From NCBI RefSeq assembly GCF_022376445.1, contig NW_025955032.1:124001-188000 (forward strand): a stretch of DNA of 64,000 nucleotides. Direction: 5' to 3'. Shown piece by piece: positions 58,918 through 64,000 of this stretch; the first letter of the stretch is position 1, and every line of letters begins with the position of its first letter. The position numbers and the translations under genes were made by a program. The DNA is from Fomitopsis serialis. Lineage: Eukaryota; Basidiomycota; Agaricomycetes; Polyporales; Fomitopsidaceae. The notes under the pieces were generated by a model that had not been told where the DNA came from, searched no databases, and worked only from the letters and a program-made list of their open reading frames with translations.

Positions 58918-59184
58918 ACGATGTCTGTGCAAACGACGCCCTCGGCCGCGAAGCAGCCTGCGGGCCAGGCGAACGGCATACCAGTCGAGTTCATGTTCAA
59001 GCAGATCATGGAGGCGGTCCACAACTCGGTGAGCGTGCCGCGCAAGACGTGTCCGCCGCGGATGCTGACGAGCAGGCGTGTCCGGCGGCGGAAAGCATCT
59101 CGAGATTGCAGAGTTGCGCTCGGAGTGCCATGAGCTGAGGCAAGCGAACGCGAGCCTTGAACGGATGCTGCGCGAAGGACTGGT
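58918..59184 (+). CDS. Short coiled-coil exons, own gene or 5' part of the guanylyltransferase gene
   Basis: An ATG at 58918 opens MSVQTTPSAAKQPAGQANGI and VEFMFKQIMEAVHNS, followed by a GTGAGC donor. About 50 nt later a clear coiled-coil segment reads KHLEIAELRSECHELRQ and NASLERMLREGL, followed by a GTGCGT donor at 59185. The two blocks do not join in frame with the obvious splice sites (one base is missing). So the model is incomplete: either a missed junction or a single-base error. No stop follows the second block before its donor, so more exons are expected downstream, perhaps those of the sugar-nucleotide enzyme at 59841. Confidence 0.4.
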
Positions 59185-59840
59185 GCGTTCCATCCCCATC
59201 CAACATCCGTCTCCGACTCCGAACGATTCCGGAGGATGCTATCGATTGTAACCGTCGCGAGGGGAGAATTTTGCGTCTCTGACGTGCTGGAGGAGTGCTG
59301 TTCTTTCTGTCTGGACATTGGCCTGCAAGGTCACTACCGGGATTATTCTTGTATTACTGTGCAGCGCGACGCGCCGCTGCGACTATGCGCATGGTCCATG
59401 CACGCAGTTTGCAGGCCGGCTGAGAGACCACCAGTGTGTAGGCGTCGTCTGGGCGGATGCTCGACCGCGCTCAGTCTCGCCAGGTCCTGACCATGACTCG
59501 ATCGTCATGGTGCCCTTCTACATGCTGCTGCCGTGTCTGGACGGAGGCATGCAGATTGAGACCACCAACGTGTCCTTACTGCAGGTGACCTATAGATCCG
59601 GCCTGACAGTTGCATTGTCACTCCCCTGTAGATGCCTACTATTTCAAGTAGATGGCCTGGAGCTGTCCTAGACATGATCTGGTGTACAGTATCTCGCCCT
59701 ACTTCGACTTTGTTCACGTTTCATTAGCAATCGTAAAGACTACCATAACTTGGTGCCAATTCTCGTGTTCATCACCTCGAGCGTTCGGAGTCGGAAGTTA
59801 CTTGCTACTCCCTCGAGGAATCGACTAACGTTCTACGCAG
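59185..59840. other. Unresolved interval before the guanylyltransferase body
   Basis: About 650 bp that may be a long intron or a true spacer. A plus-strand frame at 59318-59671 has no motif. The right border is a good acceptor (TTCTACGCAG at 59831-59840). Confidence 0.35.
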
Positions 59841-61265
59841 TACAACAGTGGATCACGAGCGGTGACGCCTGGCTTCACGACCCCCGGCTTCGTGACCCCC
59901 GCACCAGGCAGTCCTCAACTTCGAGCCAAGTCCCCTTTCCTCAGCCCAGGATCCATCCCTTCGATATCCGTCCCTCCGCAGATCTACGTTCCCTCTCCCC
60001 TCTCTGACAATGCACTCACTAACGCCTTCCCCTTCGGCATCCGTGAGATCCCCGGCTTCTATGTCGTCATCCCTGCTGGTGGTGCGGGGACACGCCTGTG
60101 GCCACTCTCGCGCGAGGAACACCCGAAGTTCCTGCTGGACCTGACGCTCAAGGGCCGCTCGCTCATCCAGGCGACGTGGGACCGTCTGATCCCGCTCACC
60201 TCCGCAACGCGTACGACGATCGTCGCGGGCCCGGCGCACGTCAAGAGCATCACTGAGCAGCTGCCCGAATTGCTGCACCACAATCTGTTCACCGAACCAA
60301 GCGCGAAGGACTCGATGGCCGCCATTGGTCTCGCGGCGGCCGTGCTCGCGAGGCGGGACCCGAACGCCGTCATCGGCTCCTTCGCCGCGGACCACATGAT
60401 TTCCGGCGACGACGCGTTCCTGTCCGCCGTCGCGGAGGCGGTCGAGGTTGCGAGGAAGGACTATCTCGTCACCATCGGTATCGCGCCGTCGCACCCGTCC
60501 ACGGGCTTCGGGTACGTCCGTCTGGGCGAGAAGCTTAGCTTCCCAGATGCACCGAATGCCCGACTGGTGTCGAGCTTCAAGGAGAAGCCAGACGCTCGCA
60601 CAGCGGCGGCGTACATCAAGACGGGGTCGTACCGCTGGAACGCGGGTATGTTCGTGACGAAGGCGGCGTTCTTGATGCAGCTATTGAAGGAGTACAAGCC
60701 CGAACTGCACGACGGCCTGCAGCGCATTGCGCAGTGCTGGGACGACGAGAAGCTGAGGCAGAAAGTGCTCAGCGAAGTATGGCCGGGTCTTGAGAAAATT
60801 GCTATTGACCACGCTGTGGCTGAACCTGCTGCGCTTGACAGGAGGGTCGCCGTTGTTCCTGCTACCTTCGGTGAGTACTAGGCTGGTAGTCTGCGCCTGT
60901 GTCGGTGGAGCATCTTGCTGATGATGATCTAGGTTGGGACGATGTCGGAGACTTCTCCTCCCTCGCTGATCTTCTGCCTGCGGAATCGAACCAGCCCCGT
61001 ATCCTGGGAGACAACTCGCTCGGTAGGACACCTCGTTTCCTATGGTTGACAGCGATGCTAACAATGCTGTGTAGTGCTCACCGAGCAGGCCGCTGGTGGC
61101 ATTGTGGTGCCTGGCTCTGGACGGCTGGTCTCGCTCTTAGGTGTGGATGATTTGGTGATTGTCGACATGCCCGACACGTTGCTCGTCACTACGCGGGCGC
61201 GCTCGCAGGAGGTGAAGCGACTCGTGAAGAAGTGCAAGGATGCAGGCTTCAAGCACCTACTCTAA
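59841..61265 (+). CDS. Bacterial-type mannose-1-phosphate guanylyltransferase (ManC-like)
   Basis: Transfers GMP from GTP to mannose-1-phosphate, giving GDP-mannose. Exons 59841..60870, 60933..61022 and 61075..61265 code 436 residues; the first begins with an acceptor, so at least one upstream exon with the ATG is missing. Motifs are the signature FYVVIPAGGAGTRLWPLSRE, then HPKFLLDL, LFTEPSAKDSMAAIGLAAAV, AVIGSFAADHMI, PSHPSTGFGYV, FKEKPDARTAAAYI, YRWNAGMFV, FGWDDVGDFSSLADLLP and a short left-handed-helix-free end VIVDMPDTLLVTTRARSQEV. This is the ManC/type-II pattern, close to actinobacterial enzymes, not the eukaryotic PSA1/GMPP type with its LbH domain. The N-terminal 60 residues are Pro/Ser-rich and disordered. 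Introns show that it has been fungal for some time. Confidence 0.85.
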
Positions 61266-62070
61266 AGTGCGACGCTTCGCACGCACGTGTAGATGGGTCG
61301 ATTCGTGGTATAGGCGGAGGGTGTGTCAGCTTGGATATTGTAGGGCAGTGGTGATCGCGGACACCAAGTAATCTATCGCAAGCCTCTGGAGCGTTACAGC
61401 CGTGGTCGCTAGCTTCGTTTTCTTGTCTTGTCAGCGCATTTGGCGACTTGTCACAGACCTCTATACCTTTCTCTTCTTTCTAATGTGGACGTCACTACTG
61501 TGTGTACAGATTATACGAGCTGCTGGCAGTTATGCGTGGCATCGAAACGAAGTGTCAATCAGCCATGGGTGAGGAGACCGCATCAGCATCTGTTCATCTC
61601 CATGCAAGATCCCAGCTTGAGTGTACTTATATATGGCGATCTGGAGGATCCATGGCTGTCCATGGAAGATCCCAGCGCCATCGGAATGTAACCAGATACT
61701 CTTCATGTCATTCCGCCGTAGTCAGAGGCTTCGAGATGCGCAAGCGTCGGGGTCGGGCTGTCAACACTTGGGATGGCACTGTGGTCGGGGTGGCCATGCG
61801 TGGGTGCGCGTGCGGGACGCGATCATCACGGATTGCGACACTTGCGCGCCAAATGCACCAATTCCTCGTCCAGCGCGCTCGCCGCCACGGTTCTCAATGC
61901 TCATCGTCGCCGGGCTATGCTCTCTACACTCTCCGTAGACGTCGCATCTGCGCAGCCAGAGCTGAACCACCGGACATAACCTTCGTAGGGCATCAGGTCT
62001 TCTGAAGGCTTCCTGGGATCCTGCCGCAGAGCCAAGAATACTCACCGACGTCGGCGGTGCCCTGTATTGG
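61266..62070. other. Intergenic, no supported gene
   Basis: About 800 bp with short motif-free frames; contains a repeated CCATGGAAGATCCCAGC-like phrase near 61600-61680 but no gene. Confidence 0.35.
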
Positions 62071-64000
62071 ATGAAGATGGGTTCCGATGCAGGCTCCAAC
62101 CATGGAACAGGCTACGGGGCGACGGATGTCGAAGAACAGCCGAGGGATGATTCCCCCGCCAGTCAGCTTCCAGAACTCGCGGCGGTGCTTTGCCTGTGCC
62201 TCCAGTTGACAGACTGCACGGCGGACTGCATCGCGGACTGTCAGCAAGACAGGTCTCCATGATCGCAATTGGAGGAACCATTGGCACTGGGTTGTTTCTT
62301 GGAACGGGGAAATCACTAGCCGAAGGCGGTCCGGCCAGTATGCTGCTATGGTGTGTTCACCGAATATGGCACGCGGCCAAGTCATCTCATGAGATGCCTT
62401 AGTTATGGAATAGTGGGCGGGATAGTGTATGTCACACTACTCTTGCTTGGGGAGATGGCAACGCAGTATCCTGTAGCTGGTGAGTAGACCAGACTTCTCG
62501 AGCAAGCTAGTGTCGGCTTGAATGACTTCTTGCTCAATCACCATCATCCATTGAGGAAGTCTGACCACATTGGCTCAGGGTCCTTTAACGCGTACGCAAC
62601 ACGGTTCTTCTCGCCTGGCTATGGCTTTGCGCTCTCCTGGAACTATTGGTTCAACGACGCAGTATCCGTCGCGTCAGACCTTACGGCTGCCCAGCTTGTC
62701 CTGCAATTCTGGACGACCTGGCATCCGTGGGTCATCAGCCTCGTCTTCTGGGTCTTTCTCGTCTGCATCAACGGGGCACATGTCCGAGCGTACGGCGAGC
62801 TCGGTGAGTATGGCTTGGCTATCGGGGCCGGCCTCCTGGACCGATGCTGACTGGACGCACGCTCCTTCATAGAATACTGGCTTTCCTTCTTGAAAGTCTT
62901 CACGATCGTCTTATTCATCATCCTCGGCATCTTGGTCAACGTCGGCGTGAATCGAGAACATGAGTACATCGGCGGGCGGTATTGGCACATCGAAGGCGCG
63001 CCCTTCGTGGGCGGCTTTGGTGGCTTTGCCAGGGTCTTTGTAACAGCCAGCTTTGCCTGTGAGTGTAGGTTCCTCTTTGGTAGGAGACACGTTCATGGAC
63101 TTCGATCAGTCGGTGGTACCGAAAGTCTAGGAATCACCGCCGGTGAGACGAAGAATCCGTCGAGAAACATGCCTCGGGTCGTCAAATTCGTATTTTGGAG
63201 GTGAGAAGAATGTGGATGGTATACAGGGGCGCTGAGTTCGAGGGCTTCTATAGGATCCTGCTCTTCTATATCCTGAGTATCGCTCTGATCGGGTTGAACA
63301 GTGGGTCTACCCTGATTTGGATAGACGACCCTATGACATATCCATGCAGTTCCGTGGAATTACCCGGGCTTGTCCACTAGGAGCACGACAACATCCCCAT
63401 TCACTCTCGTCTTCAAGGAAGTGGGATCGAGTACGTACGATTGTCATCACCTGAAGTCGACGATCTGACTTGTTTACAGATGTGGCGGGCTCGTTTATGA
63501 ACACTGTCATCCTCACGTCGGTGCTCTCTGCAGGTAATCATGCCCTGTTTGCAGGCACGCGAGTGCTATACGGTCTGTCGACTTCGTCGCCGCGGCAAGC
63601 GCCTCACATATTCTCGATGACGACTCCCGGTGGCGTCCCGCTCGCGGCGCTCATCGCCACGAGCAGTGTCAGCGTCCTCTGCTTTGGGTCTAGCTTCATT
63701 GGCAGCGGCGTCCTATGGGGATGGCTGCAGAACATCGTCGGTGTGTCAAACCAGGTGGGTCAGCGAGCTCTAGCGCGTCTCCATCTCACTCATTTCGCGC
63801 GCCCCGCCCGCCGGCAACTAGATTGCTTGGCTGTCAATTGGCCTGGCGAGCTGGCGGTTCCGGAAGGCGTGGGTACTGCAGGGACGATCCATCGAAGAGA
63901 TGAAATTTCGGGCGGGGTGGACGTGGCCATGGGGCCCGCCATTCGTGGTGAGCAGTTTTCCCTGCATCACCGATCTCGATTGAGACCGAGGATGCGCTAT
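62071..64000 (+). CDS. Amino-acid permease, AAT/YAT family (partial, 3' end outside window)
   Basis: Proton-coupled plasma-membrane amino-acid transporter with 12 expected helices. Clear exons give QVSMIAIGGTIGTGLFLGTG (TM1 signature), YGIVGGIVYVTLLLLGEMAT, FNAYATRFFSPGYGFALSW and NYWFNDAVSVASDL, VISLVFWVFLVCING, EYWLSFLKVFTIVLFIILG, FGGTESLGITAGETKNPSRN (family hallmark), RILLFYILSIALIGLN, VAGSFMNTVILTSVLSAGNH, ALFAGTRVLYGLS and IAWLSIGLASWRFRKAW. Introns lie at 62351..62402, 62480..62578 and several further places. The final exon ends at a GTGAGC donor near 63950 and the gene leaves the window. The start is not settled: an ATG at 62071 lies in a frame that does not join smoothly to the exon beginning about 62208. 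Confidence 0.9.

Noticed and set aside
1..64000. CRISPR array, operon or phage content
   Set aside because: No spaced direct repeats; genes are intron-rich and eukaryotic.

Overview
The window comes from a filamentous basidiomycete, most likely an Agaricomycete of the Polyporales type. Genes are dense on both strands and split by many 45-75 nt introns (GT..AG, CTRAY-like branch sites). The gene content fits this: a many-exon F-box family, a two-member BTB family, a divergent G-alpha subunit, and orthologues of UTP6, ILV6, PDK1 and MED1. Exons were joined by hand from reading frame and splice sites. Where I say a model closes, the exon lengths sum to an open frame.

Left part (1-12 kb): the 5' portion of UTP6 runs off the left edge. 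It is followed by a TCO89-like low-complexity protein, an intact F-box gene (A), and a 12-exon divergent G-alpha gene.

Accessory centre (12.5-36 kb): two tandem F-box copies (B, C), then two tandem FAD monooxygenase copies. All four are broken by single-base losses. Next come three small minus-strand genes carrying glycine/alanine-rich membrane modules of the interferon-inducible ISG12 (IFI6/IFI27) type, two of them fused to an N-terminal RING finger. They stand head-to-head with a mitochondrial LEA-like helical protein. A 74-residue single-dsRBD protein and long gene-poor stretches follow.

Right part (35.7-64 kb): BTB gene 1, ILV6, PDK1 (convergent with ILV6), MED1, BTB gene 2, an intact F-box gene (E), and a soluble fumarate reductase with a cytochrome b5 tail. 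These are followed by nicotinamide riboside kinase, an XRCC4/PAXX-like candidate, a bacterial-type mannose-1-phosphate guanylyltransferase and an amino-acid permease that runs off the right edge.

A recurring theme is ubiquitin-ligase parts: four F-box loci (SCF adaptors), two BTB loci (CUL3 adaptors) and two RING-membrane fusions. The RING-ISG12 group is the most unusual system I see. The broken duplicates are also notable, and every break I can place is a lost base, so consensus sequence error must be excluded before calling them pseudogenes.
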